64,000 bases of DNA from Pirellulales bacterium (GTDB taxonomy: Bacteria; Planctomycetota; Planctomycetia; Pirellulales; JACPPG01), in assembly GCA_035546535.1 (NCBI GenBank), contig DASZWQ010000057.1:1-64000 (forward strand), written 5' to 3'. Within the stretch, counting starts at the first letter, position 1; every line of letters begins with the position of its first letter. Of this stretch, positions 17,400 to 25,303 are shown in pieces. The notes beneath the pieces were generated by a model. It worked only from the letters and a program-made list of their open reading frames with translations, was not told where the DNA came from and ran no database searches. The translations under genes were made by a program, and so were the position numbers.

Positions 17400-17506
17400 T
17401 GCGCCCCCTGAATAATCGCGATAATAACGCCGACGACCGATCGGGCAGCGTAACCGCCCCCGCCGTAGGAATTCCGGCCGTCGCTCATCAACTTCGCGCT
17501 TGTCAT
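17393..17506 (-). CDS. cimA leader peptide (branched-chain amino acid type)
   Basis: A short ORF of 37 codons from ATG 17506 or 31 codons from the in-frame ATG at 17488, ending at TAG 17393-17395. It is too short for routine gene calling. The C-terminal part reads ARSVVGVIIAIIQGAQA: three Val and four Ile codons within nine, followed five codons later by the stop. This is the composition of ilv-type attenuation leaders, and cimA makes the isoleucine precursor. Neither start has a strong Shine-Dalgarno sequence; the second ATG has only GCGAAG upstream, and leaderless or non-SD starts are common in Planctomycetes. The ORF end overlaps the antiterminator segment. Clustering by chance is possible but unlikely given the position. 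Confidence 0.7.
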   Translation of the reverse strand: MTSAKLMSDGRNSYGGGGYAARSVVGVIIAIIQGAQA

Positions 17507-17668
17507 CGGAGGCACTTTGCCAGGACCAAAGGTCTTATTCAGTCAAAAGATACGCCGCAAAACAGGGGGTGTCAATCGCCGCTTGTTCGGCGTGTGCAGC
17601 TCCTAATTCCGACACGCCGGTCGGCGGAAAGGTTCCAGGCCCCTGGCGTTATTGGATATTGTCCAGTA

Positions 17669-17741
17669 CCAGCCCGAAGCGCCAGCGAGGGATCTTTTGC
17701 AAGGGCGTCGCAACCAAAGCCTCGCTCGCGCTTCGGGCTGG
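17669..17741. repeat. Palindromic repeat, AGCCCGAAGCGCCAGCGAGG type, copy 1
   Basis: The left arm is CAGCCCGAAGCGCCAGCGAG and the right arm CTCGCTCGCGCTTCGGGCTG, with about 27 bases between. Further copies are at 18825-18896 and 58741-58818. All three lie between genes, and the arms are conserved while the loop is not. Confidence 0.9.
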
Positions 17742-17781
17742 TGATGAGAATCGCGAACCGGAGCTTCGCACGTTCGGCGCG

Positions 17782-18174
17782 TCAGCTATCCAGGTCCACG
17801 TTCTGCCCGCGCGATTTGCACAGCTCCTTCAAGATCTGGATCCGCACGCGCTGCGTGTCGGTGGGGCCGACGTTGCCGACCTTGCGTGGATTGTCCTGCA
17901 CCCATTTAAGTGCCTTGGCCACGATCTTGACAAAATCACGGCTATCGCCGATTCGCGCGGCGATCGCCTTGGCGTCGATACTGTCGGCGATCGCACTATC
18001 CATCCAGTGCGGCGGAGCATCCAGGTTGTTCATAGCCAGTTCACTGCCCGCGAGTTCACTGCCCGCCAGTTCATTACCTAATTGCGCACAGCATTCGCCG
18101 CGCGCCGTCGCGGTCAGCGACGCCGTTCCGAGGCCGACCGCGACCAGGGCGGCCCGTCGTGTGATTCTTGCCAT
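17782..18174 (-). CDS. Small secreted protein of unknown function
   Basis: A 130-residue protein. Residues 1-26 (ITRRAALVAVGLGTASLTAT) look like a signal peptide with paired arginines close to a Tat pattern. Next comes the tandem sequence ELAGSELAGSELAMNN, coded by a 15-base direct repeat (18036-18075). The remainder (FVKIVAKALKWVQDNPRKVG, then TDTQRVRIQILKELC) is helical and soluble. A CGGAG site lies about 10 bases before the ATG. It is divergent from the GyrI-like gene. No family recognised. Confidence 0.65.
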   Translation of the reverse strand: MARITRRAALVAVGLGTASLTATARGECCAQLGNELAGSELAGSELAMNNLDAPPHWMDSAIADSIDAKAIAARIGDSRDFVKIVAKALKWVQDNPRKVGNVGPTDTQRVRIQILKELCKSRGQNVDLDS

Positions 18175-18290
18175 CGCGATTGCTCCGTATGAGTAGATGT
18201 CGACCTGGAATTTGAAAAATACTGGCGCGACAGGCGCAGCGGCGCGCCGCCCTCACTATATTCATTTCAGGTCAGATCACGAAAGCGCAT

Positions 18291-18318
18291 TCTGTAGCCG
18301 GGGTCCGTGACCCCGGTG
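18291..18318. repeat. Short palindrome TGTAGCCGGGGTC...GACCCCGG
   Basis: A hairpin CCGGGGTCcgtGACCCCGG preceded by TCTGTAG, just before the GyrI-like gene. An almost identical unit lies at 30108-30132, and less similar TGTAG-led units at 3570 and 34590. It may be a small repeat or a hairpin in the mRNA leader of the gene that follows. Confidence 0.7.
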
Positions 18319-18339
18319 CATCACCAACGGAGGGCAGCG

Positions 18340-18783
18340 ATGCAATACGACGTCCACGTCCAAACTCTAGCCCCGCGCCCTGTGGCCGTGCTGCGCTTCC
18401 AGGCGGCGCAAAGCGAGCTCTCGAAAAAAATCCCCTGGGCGTGCGGCGAGGTGTGGAACTTCCTCCGCGCCGCGCAAGTAAAAACGGCCGGTCGCCACGT
18501 GGCGATTTACTACGACTGCGAAATCAATGTCGAATGCGGCGCCGAAGTCGACGAGCCGTTCGTTTCCGATGGCCGCGTGGTCGCGTCGGCCACGCCAGCC
18601 GGCCGGGTCGCCACGGCGGCGCACATCGGTCCGTATCACTTGCTCGGCGGCGCGCACCAGGCCATCACGCAAGCCTGCCAAGCGCAAGGCCACTGCCTGG
18701 CCGGCCCGAACTGGGAAATCTACGGCCACTGGACCGACGACCCCACGCAACTCCGCACGGATGTCTTCTATTTGCTGAAGTGA
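18340..18783 (+). CDS. GyrI-like small-molecule-binding domain protein
   Basis: A 147-residue soluble protein that reads like a stand-alone GyrI-like/AraC effector-binding domain: an N-terminal strand YDVHVQTLAPRPVAVLRF, a middle region AIYYDCEINVECGAEVDEPF, VASATPAGRVATAAHIGPYH, and a C-terminal YGHWTDDPTQLRTDVFYLL. The domain is a SOUL-like duplicated fold that binds hydrophobic ligands. The ATG at 18340 follows CGGAGGG by about 6 bases. There is no DNA-binding domain, so this is a single-domain member. It is not obviously linked to the neighbours. Confidence 0.82.
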   Translation: MQYDVHVQTLAPRPVAVLRFQAAQSELSKKIPWACGEVWNFLRAAQVKTAGRHVAIYYDCEINVECGAEVDEPFVSDGRVVASATPAGRVATAAHIGPYHLLGGAHQAITQACQAQGHCLAGPNWEIYGHWTDDPTQLRTDVFYLLK

Positions 18784-18824
18784 GGCAGCGTCGCACTAGT
18801 TGCGACTTTAGGAGTGATCGTACA

Positions 18825-18896
18825 CCAGCCCGAAGCGCTAGCGAGGGATTTTCGGCGTCTCATCTTCAAGGCATACCTCGCTGGCGCTTCGGGCTG
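18825..18896. repeat. Palindromic repeat, AGCCCGAAGCGCCAGCGAGG type, copy 2
   Basis: The left arm is CAGCCCGAAGCGCTAGCGAG and the right arm CTCGCTGGCGCTTCGGGCTG, with about 30 bases between. It is downstream of the GyrI-like gene, where it could end transcription, although no T run follows. Confidence 0.9.
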
Positions 18897-19065
18897 ATAT
18901 CATGTCCTAACATCTTCTGCGTAATCTGTGGACGTATTTGGGCTTTAGGTGTTTGAATTTCGGCATCAACCATTGCAGCGCATCGTTCCTCTGTGTGCTA
19001 CAATCAAAGCCCGCCGGCAGCCCGCCCTAAGCCAATCGCTGGTAAGCAAACCCTCGGCAAATCGC

Positions 19066-20193
19066 ATGAAGATCACGCACGTCGTCTGCCAGATTCTGCG
19101 AATCCAGAACGTGCAGGCGAAGACCGCCAGCAGCCAGGATTCGGTCCTCGTTCGTGTTCGCACCGATAACGGACTGGAGGGGATCGGCGAGGCCGACTCT
19201 TCGCCCGAGGTTGTCAAAGCGATCGTCGACGCTCCGTTCAGCCACAACATCGCCTGCGGATTGCGCGAATTGCTGATCGGCGAGAATCCCTTGGAAACGC
19301 AGCGGCTGTGGCAAAAGATGCTCCGCCGCACGATGTACTTCGGCCGCACTTCGGCCACGGTCACGGCCATGGCCGCCATCGACATGGCGCTGTGGGACTT
19401 GAAAGGAAAGCATTTCGGCGAGCCGATCCATCGGCTGCTGGGGGGCAAGCAGCACGACCGCATCAAGGCGTACGCCTCGATTCTCTTCGGCCGCGACGGC
19501 AAGGAAACCGCCGACATCGGCCGCCGCTGGCGCGAAGCCGGCTACCGCGCCGTGAAATTCGGCTGGGAACCGATGGGCCCGTCCGAGGCGGTTGATATCG
19601 ACCTGGTGCGCGGCGCCCGCGCCGGCGTGGGCGACGACGGCACCGTGCTGATCGATGCCGGCTGCGTGTGGGATGCCCGAACGGCGTTGCGCCGCGCGCA
19701 CGCGTTTGCCGATTTCAAAATCGAATGGCTCGAAGAGCCGCTCCGGCCCGAGGATTACGAAGGCTATGCCTGGCTGCGCGATCGCTCGCCCGTGCCGATC
19801 GCGGCGGGCGAGGAAGAATGCGGCCGCGAAGCCTTCCGCCCGCTGATCGATCGCCGCGCGGTGGACGTCTATCAGGTCGACCTGGCCCGCAACGGCTTTA
19901 CTGACGCCGCTTATATTCGCGACCGTGTCGAAGAGATCGGCGCCCGGCTGTGCAATCACTGCTATACGAGCCCGGTCACGGTCGCTGCCGGCCTGCACTG
20001 GCTGGCCACCTGCCGCGACGCCTTCATTTACGAGGATTGCGTCGAGGATTCGCCCCTGCGGCACGAGTTGACAATCGAGCGCGTGCAAGCCGAAGATGGG
20101 TGGATCGCGATCCCGGACCGGCCCGGGCTGGGCGTGACGTTGGACGAGGATTTCGTCCGGCGCACGCTGGTGGCCGAATCGGGTGCGAAATAA
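19066..20193 (+). CDS. Mandelate racemase/muconate lactonizing enzyme family protein
   Basis: A 375-residue enzyme of the enolase superfamily, which abstracts a proton next to a carboxylate and stabilises the enolate on Mg2+. Residues 1-120 form the capping domain (SVLVRVRTDNGLEGIGEADS). In the barrel are the metal ligands: Asp in LIDAGCVWD, Glu in IEWLEEPL and Glu in AAGEEECG. The second-strand Lys is in YRAVKFGWEP, where only one Lys of the usual KxK is seen. A likely acid/base region is LCNHCYTSPVTVAAGLH. The substrate is not predictable; sugar acids are common for such proteins in Planctomycetes. The ATG at 19066 is used because it starts the family domain; no ribosome site is obvious. 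A DUF1549/1553 gene follows. Confidence 0.88.
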   Translation: MKITHVVCQILRIQNVQAKTASSQDSVLVRVRTDNGLEGIGEADSSPEVVKAIVDAPFSHNIACGLRELLIGENPLETQRLWQKMLRRTMYFGRTSATVTAMAAIDMALWDLKGKHFGEPIHRLLGGKQHDRIKAYASILFGRDGKETADIGRRWREAGYRAVKFGWEPMGPSEAVDIDLVRGARAGVGDDGTVLIDAGCVWDARTALRRAHAFADFKIEWLEEPLRPEDYEGYAWLRDRSPVPIAAGEEECGREAFRPLIDRRAVDVYQVDLARNGFTDAAYIRDRVEEIGARLCNHCYTSPVTVAAGLHWLATCRDAFIYEDCVEDSPLRHELTIERVQAEDGWIAIPDRPGLGVTLDEDFVRRTLVAESGAK

Positions 20194-20246
20194 ACAAGTG
20201 ATTGTGCGGCGGACGTCACCCGCCGACAACGAATGTCGAAACTCAA

Positions 20247-23036
20247 ATGTCTAAAGAAAACCAAAACACCCGAGTGACGAACGGGTGCGGTGACACCACC
20301 GCCTTCGGCTTGCTGCCGTCTTTCCTGCTTCGACATTTGCAAAGGTTGCTCCGGTGCCACTGGTGGCTTGCCCACCAGTGCCGAACCGAGCGAGCGATCA
20401 CTGGTGGACGAGCCACCAGTGGCACGCAGGGCAATCGATTCGGCCTTTGGCATTTACTGCCCTCTGCCCTCTGCCTGCTGCCGGCTCTTTTCCGTTTACT
20501 GCCCGCTGCCCTCTGCCTGCTGCCGGCTCTTTTTGCCGCTCCCGTCGCGGCCGCGCCGCCGGACCTGAAGCACGACATCCTGCCTCTCTTGCGTGCCCGT
20601 TGCGTCAAATGTCATGGGCCGATGAAGCATGAGAGCGGCTTGAATCTCAGCACGCCGCGCAGCATCGCCCGCGGGGGCGAATCGGGCGCGAGCGTCGAGG
20701 CGGGCCATGTCGAGAAAAGCCTGTTATGGGAGCGCATCGACGCGAACGAGATGCCGCCGGAGGCTCCGCTGGCTGCCGAGGAGCGCGCCCTGTTAAAGGA
20801 GTGGATCGCGGCCGGCGCCCCCGGTCTGCCGAGCGCCGAAGAGGCCGCGCGGCCCGGCCCCGACCATTGGGCTTTCGTTCCGCCCGCACGTCCCGCCATG
20901 CCATCGGTCGCGCACAGCGAACAAGTCCGCACCGACGTCGATCGATTCATCCTGGCCGAGCTTGAGCGCCGCGGCGGGCAACTCGCGCCGCAGGCGCCGC
21001 CGCTCGTGCTATTGCGGCGCGTGGCCATCGACCTGACCGGCCTGCTGCCTACGCCCGAGGAGATCGCGACGTATCTCTCGGACATTTCTCTCCCTGAGAC
21101 GGCCGCCGGCGCGTACGAGCGGATGGTCGAGCGCTACCTGGCCAGTCCACGTTATGGCGAGCGGTGGGGGCAGCACTGGCTGGACGCGGCCGGCTACGCC
21201 GACAGCAATGGCTACTTCAACGCCGACACCGATCGGCCGCTCGCCTATCGTTATCGCGATTACGTGATCGCGGCCGTTAGCGCCGATAAGCCATTCGACC
21301 AATTCTTGCGCGAGCAGATCGCCGGCGACGAGCTTTCCGGTTACACGCCCGACGGCGACGTCACGCCCTCGATGGTCGAGCCACTGGTGGCGACTCACTT
21401 TCTGCGCAACGCTCCGGACGGCACCGGCGAAAGCGACGGCAACCCCGACGAGCAGCGTGCCGATCGCTTCACCGTGCTGGAAGGAACCGTGCAGATTCTC
21501 GGTTCCAGCCTGCTGGGAATGACCGTGCAATGTGCCCGCTGCCACGACCATAAATTCGAGCCGATCACGCAGCGCGAATACTATCAACTGCAAGCGATCT
21601 TCTGGCCGGCCTATTGCCCGGACGATTGGCGCAAGCCGAACCAGCGTCGCGTGTCGGTCGCCCGTAGCGACGAGCGCCGGGAACACGCCGAGCGCACCAA
21701 AACGCTCAATGAACAAATCAAAACCGTGCGCGACGCGCTGGAAGAAAAGGCCAAAAGCTTTCGCGAACAATTGGCCGCCGAACATCGGGCCAGCCTCGAC
21801 GAAGAAACGCGGGCGAAGCTGGCCGAGGCCGAGAAGCACGACAAGAAGGAGCGCAGCCCCGACGAGAAGAAGCTCGTCAAAGCCCTGAACGACGCCACGG
21901 AGTTGCCGCACGACGCACTGGCCGAGAAATTCCCCGACTTTGCCACGGCACGTGACCAGGCGAACACGCAAATCGACGCACTCGAATCGCAGCTTCCCAC
22001 GCCGCTGGCCGAGCTGTCGATCCTGGCCGACGTGCAAACCGAGCCGACGCCGCATCATCTGCTCGTGCGTGGCGATTATCGGGCTCTCGGCTCCGAAGTC
22101 GCGCCCGGGGTGCCGCAAGTGATGAACGCGGCCGGCCAATCGTACGAAGTCGTCGGGGCCGCCACGCCCGCCGGCGGGCGGCGCACGGCCCTGGCCCGCT
22201 GGCTCACCGATCCTCGGCATCCGCTGGTCGCGCGGGTGACGGTCAACCGCATCTGGCAGCAGCATTTCGGTCGCGGCATCGTGGCCACGGCCGACAATTT
22301 CGGCTACACCGGCGCGCCCCCGTCGCACCCCGAGTTGCTCGATTACCTGGCCACCGAGTTCGTCGCGTCGGGCTTTAGCACCAAGGCGCTGCACCGGCTG
22401 ATCCTGAACTCGGCCACGTACCGGCAATCGAGCGCCGCCAACGAGGAAGTGCGGGCGGCCGACCCCGAAAACCTGCTGCTCGGGCGGTTTCCGCTCCTAA
22501 GGCTCGATGCCGAATCGATCCGCGATTGCATGCTCCGCGCCAGCGGCGAACTCGATCTGGCCGTCGGCGGCCCGTACGTGCCGACCAAGCGCACCGACAC
22601 CGGCGAAGTGGTCGTCGCCGAGGGCGGCGCCGTCGCGCGGCGCTCGATTTATTTGCAACGCCGCCGGACCCAGCCCGACAGCATGCTCGACGTCTTCGAC
22701 GTACCGCAAGGGGGGAACAACTGCACGCGGCGTAATGCCTCGACGATCGCACTGCAATCGCTGAGTCTGCTGAACTCGGAATTCGTCACGGCCCGCGCCG
22801 CGGCGCTCGCCGCGCGTTTGGAAAAATCTGCCGGCGACGATCCGGCAGCTCGCGTCGCGCAGGCGTTCCTTGTCACGTACTCGCGCCCGCCAACGGCCGA
22901 GGAGGCCGCGGCCGCCGAACAGTTCCTGGCGACCCAACCCGCGAACTACGCCGGCCAGCCCGACGCGACTGAGCGCACTTGGCGCGATTTCTGCCAGATG
23001 CTGCTGGCCAGTAGCGCGTTTTTGTATGTTGAGTAG
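20247..23036 (+). CDS. Planctomycete cytochrome c-type protein with DUF1549 and DUF1553 domains
   Basis: A very large exported protein (929 residues from ATG 20247; the start is uncertain). A single heme motif CVKCH sits near the mature N-terminus (planctomycete cytochrome C domain). DUF1549 follows (LRRVAIDLTGLLPTPEEI; YGERWGQHWLDAAGYADSNG), then a charged coiled coil (nt about 21660-21990), then DUF1553 (TDPRHPLVARVTVNRIWQQH; FSTKALHRLILNSATYRQSS). A second CxxCH, CARCHDHKFEP, lies at about nt 21533. Such proteins pair with DUF1501 partners, as here (23778). The N-terminal 100 codons run through a repeat patch (20353-20426), and the only signal-like stretch (nt 20450-20550) is a 42-bp tandem duplication; the true start may be a TTG between 20290 and 20350. 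The role, probably sulfated-polysaccharide or redox-related, is unproven. Confidence 0.85.
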   Translation: MSKENQNTRVTNGCGDTTAFGLLPSFLLRHLQRLLRCHWWLAHQCRTERAITGGRATSGTQGNRFGLWHLLPSALCLLPALFRLLPAALCLLPALFAAPVAAAPPDLKHDILPLLRARCVKCHGPMKHESGLNLSTPRSIARGGESGASVEAGHVEKSLLWERIDANEMPPEAPLAAEERALLKEWIAAGAPGLPSAEEAARPGPDHWAFVPPARPAMPSVAHSEQVRTDVDRFILAELERRGGQLAPQAPPLVLLRRVAIDLTGLLPTPEEIATYLSDISLPETAAGAYERMVERYLASPRYGERWGQHWLDAAGYADSNGYFNADTDRPLAYRYRDYVIAAVSADKPFDQFLREQIAGDELSGYTPDGDVTPSMVEPLVATHFLRNAPDGTGESDGNPDEQRADRFTVLEGTVQILGSSLLGMTVQCARCHDHKFEPITQREYYQLQAIFWPAYCPDDWRKPNQRRVSVARSDERREHAERTKTLNEQIKTVRDALEEKAKSFREQLAAEHRASLDEETRAKLAEAEKHDKKERSPDEKKLVKALNDATELPHDALAEKFPDFATARDQANTQIDALESQLPTPLAELSILADVQTEPTPHHLLVRGDYRALGSEVAPGVPQVMNAAGQSYEVVGAATPAGGRRTALARWLTDPRHPLVARVTVNRIWQQHFGRGIVATADNFGYTGAPPSHPELLDYLATEFVASGFSTKALHRLILNSATYRQSSAANEEVRAADPENLLLGRFPLLRLDAESIRDCMLRASGELDLAVGGPYVPTKRTDTGEVVVAEGGAVARRSIYLQRRRTQPDSMLDVFDVPQGGNNCTRRNASTIALQSLSLLNSEFVTARAAALAARLEKSAGDDPAARVAQAFLVTYSRPPTAEEAAAAEQFLATQPANYAGQPDATERTWRDFCQMLLASSAFLYVE
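20353..20426. repeat. Palindromic repeat pair, CCACTGGTGG...CCACCAGTGG type
   Basis: Two hairpins in a row: GTGCCACTGGTGGCTTGCCC + ACCAGTGCC, and CACTGGTGGACGAGCCACCA + GTGGCAC. Similar single units lie at 29241-29266, 53684-53713 and 60041-60068. This copy lies inside the open frame at the 5' end of the DUF1549/1553 gene, the only case where the repeat overlaps a gene call. Confidence 0.85.
20453..20536 (+). repeat. 42-bp tandem duplication in a signal-peptide coding region
   Basis: Two copies of a 42-base unit, TTTACTGCCCTCTGCCCTCT and so on, then TTTACTGCCCGCTGCCCTCT and so on, ending in GGCTCTTTT. They encode LLPSALCLLPALFR and LLPAALCLLPALFA, the hydrophobic core of the signal peptide of the DUF1549/1553 protein. 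Confidence 0.9.
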
Positions 23037-23042
23037 GGGACG

Positions 23043-23752
23043 GCACCACGGAGGCACGGAGACACGGAGGGAAGGCGAGAAGAACTGCAGAATGATGAGC
23101 CGGAGAAACGCTTAGCGATGAGTGCTGAGTTATGAACGAGCCTTGCATGTCCCCAACCCCACACATCCGTGGAAGATCGTTCGGAACTGAACTGGCCCTT
23201 TCCGCGGCACTTCTTATTGGCGCTTATGGGTGCGGAGAATATCGCGAAACTCCGCCCCCAACGGCCACTAAAGCAGTTCGCCTCAGGAGTCAATGGCCCG
23301 GCCGGATCATCGAACTTGTCGATGACGCGGGACGCAACGGCATCGATCTGAAAAGCGCAACGGTTTATCAATACATCACCGACGAGTACTATTTTGAATC
23401 TGTGGACGTTCCCGGACTTCTCGATTTTCTAAATGACCGCTGGAGCTTGCGACAAATCGGCGCCGACGAGTGGGCTGCAAACAGAATTCGGCAGCGCGCT
23501 CCCGTCGGGCTAATAGGCGAATCCGACTGGACGTATTACGTCTCAGACCGCTATGCGCCGGGGCAGAAGGGCGATTCGTTCATCCTTGCCGTTGACGATC
23601 GTAAAGGAAAAATTGTCCTTAGGTACTATTACAACTTTTGATCGTCTGCGAAGGCGTAGCGATCCTTATAGCAACAATGAGTTACTCCCGTTCGTCACTC
23701 ATCACTTCGCACTCATCGTTTGTTTCCTCCGTGTCTCCGTGCCTCCGTGGTG
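23043..23752. repeat. Inverted repeats with ACGGAG-repeat ends flanking a small gene, copy 2
   Basis: The left end is GCACCACGGAGGCACGGAGA + CACGGAGGG, and the right end CCTCCGTGTCTCCGTGCCTC + CGTGGTG. These are the same termini as in the gene-free element at 12255-12445, here 710 bases apart, with decayed inner words (CTGCAGAATGATGA; GATGAGTGCTGAGT; CACTCATCACTTCGCACTCATC) next to each. A 169-codon gene fills the inside. No transposase; the ends look like a short non-autonomous element. Confidence 0.8.
23132..23641 (+). CDS. Small lipoprotein-like protein inside an inverted-repeat element
   Basis: A 169-residue protein from ATG 23132 (or 155 from ATG 23147). A hydrophobic stretch ALSAALLIGAYGC ends in a Cys that could be lipidated, although the lipobox AYGC is weak. 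The soluble part includes WPGRIIELVDDAGRNGIDLK, SVDVPGLLDFLNDRW and a C-terminal GDSFILAVDDRKGKIVLRYY, consistent with a small mixed alpha/beta fold. No family recognised. Its base composition is slightly more A/T-rich than its neighbours. It sits between the DUF1549/1553 gene and its DUF1501 partner, which are usually adjacent, and between inverted repeats, so it may be an insertion. Confidence 0.6.
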   Translation: MNEPCMSPTPHIRGRSFGTELALSAALLIGAYGCGEYRETPPPTATKAVRLRSQWPGRIIELVDDAGRNGIDLKSATVYQYITDEYYFESVDVPGLLDFLNDRWSLRQIGADEWAANRIRQRAPVGLIGESDWTYYVSDRYAPGQKGDSFILAVDDRKGKIVLRYYYNF

Positions 23753-23777
23753 AAATGTATTTAACGGACAGTCAGCC

Positions 23778-25172
23778 ATGCAAAACCACTTCCACCTGAA
23801 CCGTCGAGCATTTCTTGGTCGTTACGCGGGCGCGCTCGGCAGCCTGGCGCTGGCCGAGATGCTTGCCGCGCCGCGCGTCGCGCGTGCGTCATCGACGGCG
23901 CTAGCAAACGCCGGCAAGGCCAAGGCTGTCATCTGCTTGTTTCAGCATGGCGGGCCGAGCCAGATGGACCTGTTCGACGAGAAGCCGGAGCTGACACGCC
24001 ATGACGGTCAGCCCTATCCGGGCGAGCTCGAAGTTCACTTTCATGAGCAAAAGGGGAACCTGCTCGCGTCGCCCTTCAAGTTCGCGCCGGCGGGCCAGTG
24101 CGGCATGCCGCTCTCGGAGATTCTGCCGCACACGGCCGGCGTGGCCGACGAGCTGACGTTGGTCCGCTCGATGACCACCGAAAGTGTCGATCACGAGGCG
24201 GCGCTGCGGCTGATCCACAACGGCAAGATCATGCCCGACCGGCCGGTGCTCGGCTCCTGGGTCGCGTACGCGCTGGGCACCGAAAACCGCGATCTGCCGT
24301 CGTACGTCGTGCTCTCCGATCCCGGTGGATTGCCGGTCGACGGCATCCGCAATTGGCAAAGCGGCTGGCTGCCGGCGCTGTATCAAGGCACTCCGTTCCG
24401 CGCGAAGGGATCGCCCGTTTTGCACCTGGAATCGCCGTCGGGCGTGACGGCCGCGGCGCGGCGCGAAGAGCTGACGTTCCTCAACGCGCTCAATCGGGCG
24501 CACCAGGCCCGGCATCCCGGCTATACGGAGCTCCAGGCGCGGATCGCGAACTTCGAAACCGCCGCCCGCATGCAAACGGCCGTGCCCGAGATCCTGGACC
24601 TGTCGCGCGAGAGCGAGGCCACGCGGCGGATGTACGGCCTCGACAATCCGGCCACGGCCGAATACGCCGGCCGGTGTCTCTTGGCCCGCCGCCTGGTCGA
24701 ACAGGGCGTCCGCTTCGTGCAGGTCTTCATGAGCGGGCAGCCGTGGGACACGCACTCGAAGAACTCGGACAATCTGCGCGGCCTGTGTGCCCGAACGGAT
24801 CAACCGTCGGCGGCGCTCGTGGCCGATCTGAAGCAGCGCGGCCTGTTGGATTCGACGATCGTGCTGTGGACGGGCGAGTTCGGCCGGCTGCCCATTTCGC
24901 AAAAGGCCGACGGCCGCGACCACAACCGCCACGCCTTCAGCCTGTGGCTGGCCGGCGGCGGCTTCAAGCGCGGTTATGTACACGGCGCGACCGACGACTT
25001 CGGCTACAAGTCGGTGACCGACGTCGTAAACGTCCACGACCTGCACGCGACGATCCTGGCGGCCCTCGGCCTGGACCACGCCGAGCTGACTTTTCCCCAC
25101 GACGGCCGCGCCGACAGCCTGACCGATCACGAAGTGACGAAGGCCCGCGTGGTGCGCGAACTGCTGGCGTGA
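23778..25172 (+). CDS. DUF1501 domain-containing protein
   Basis: A 464-residue exported protein. Residues 1-40 have the Tat-like motif NRRAFLGRYAG and a hydrophobic region ending RVARAS. The DUF1501 body includes ICLFQHGGPSQMDLFDEKP (alkaline-phosphatase-like metal motif), LVRSMTTESVDHEAALRLIH, LARRLVEQGVRFVQVF, and the terminal part TGEFGRLPISQKADGRDHNRHAFSLWLAGGG, in which RDHN holds conserved ligands. The family is linked to sulfatase/phosphatase folds. It forms the usual pair with the DUF1549/1553 gene upstream; the two products are thought to work together outside the cytoplasm, in an unknown reaction. The ATG is as called; no strong ribosome site. Confidence 0.9.
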   Translation: MQNHFHLNRRAFLGRYAGALGSLALAEMLAAPRVARASSTALANAGKAKAVICLFQHGGPSQMDLFDEKPELTRHDGQPYPGELEVHFHEQKGNLLASPFKFAPAGQCGMPLSEILPHTAGVADELTLVRSMTTESVDHEAALRLIHNGKIMPDRPVLGSWVAYALGTENRDLPSYVVLSDPGGLPVDGIRNWQSGWLPALYQGTPFRAKGSPVLHLESPSGVTAAARREELTFLNALNRAHQARHPGYTELQARIANFETAARMQTAVPEILDLSRESEATRRMYGLDNPATAEYAGRCLLARRLVEQGVRFVQVFMSGQPWDTHSKNSDNLRGLCARTDQPSAALVADLKQRGLLDSTIVLWTGEFGRLPISQKADGRDHNRHAFSLWLAGGGFKRGYVHGATDDFGYKSVTDVVNVHDLHATILAALGLDHAELTFPHDGRADSLTDHEVTKARVVRELLA

Positions 25173-25303
25173 GCGAATGAGTCGGCAGAGGGCCGCCGGC
25201 AGTAAATGACGAATGTCGCAATGCAATTGTCCGAAACGCCGGGCGAGCGCGGCGGCTAATAGTCACTGCCGGCAGCCCACTGCCCACTCCCTTCCCGCTA
25301 CCC

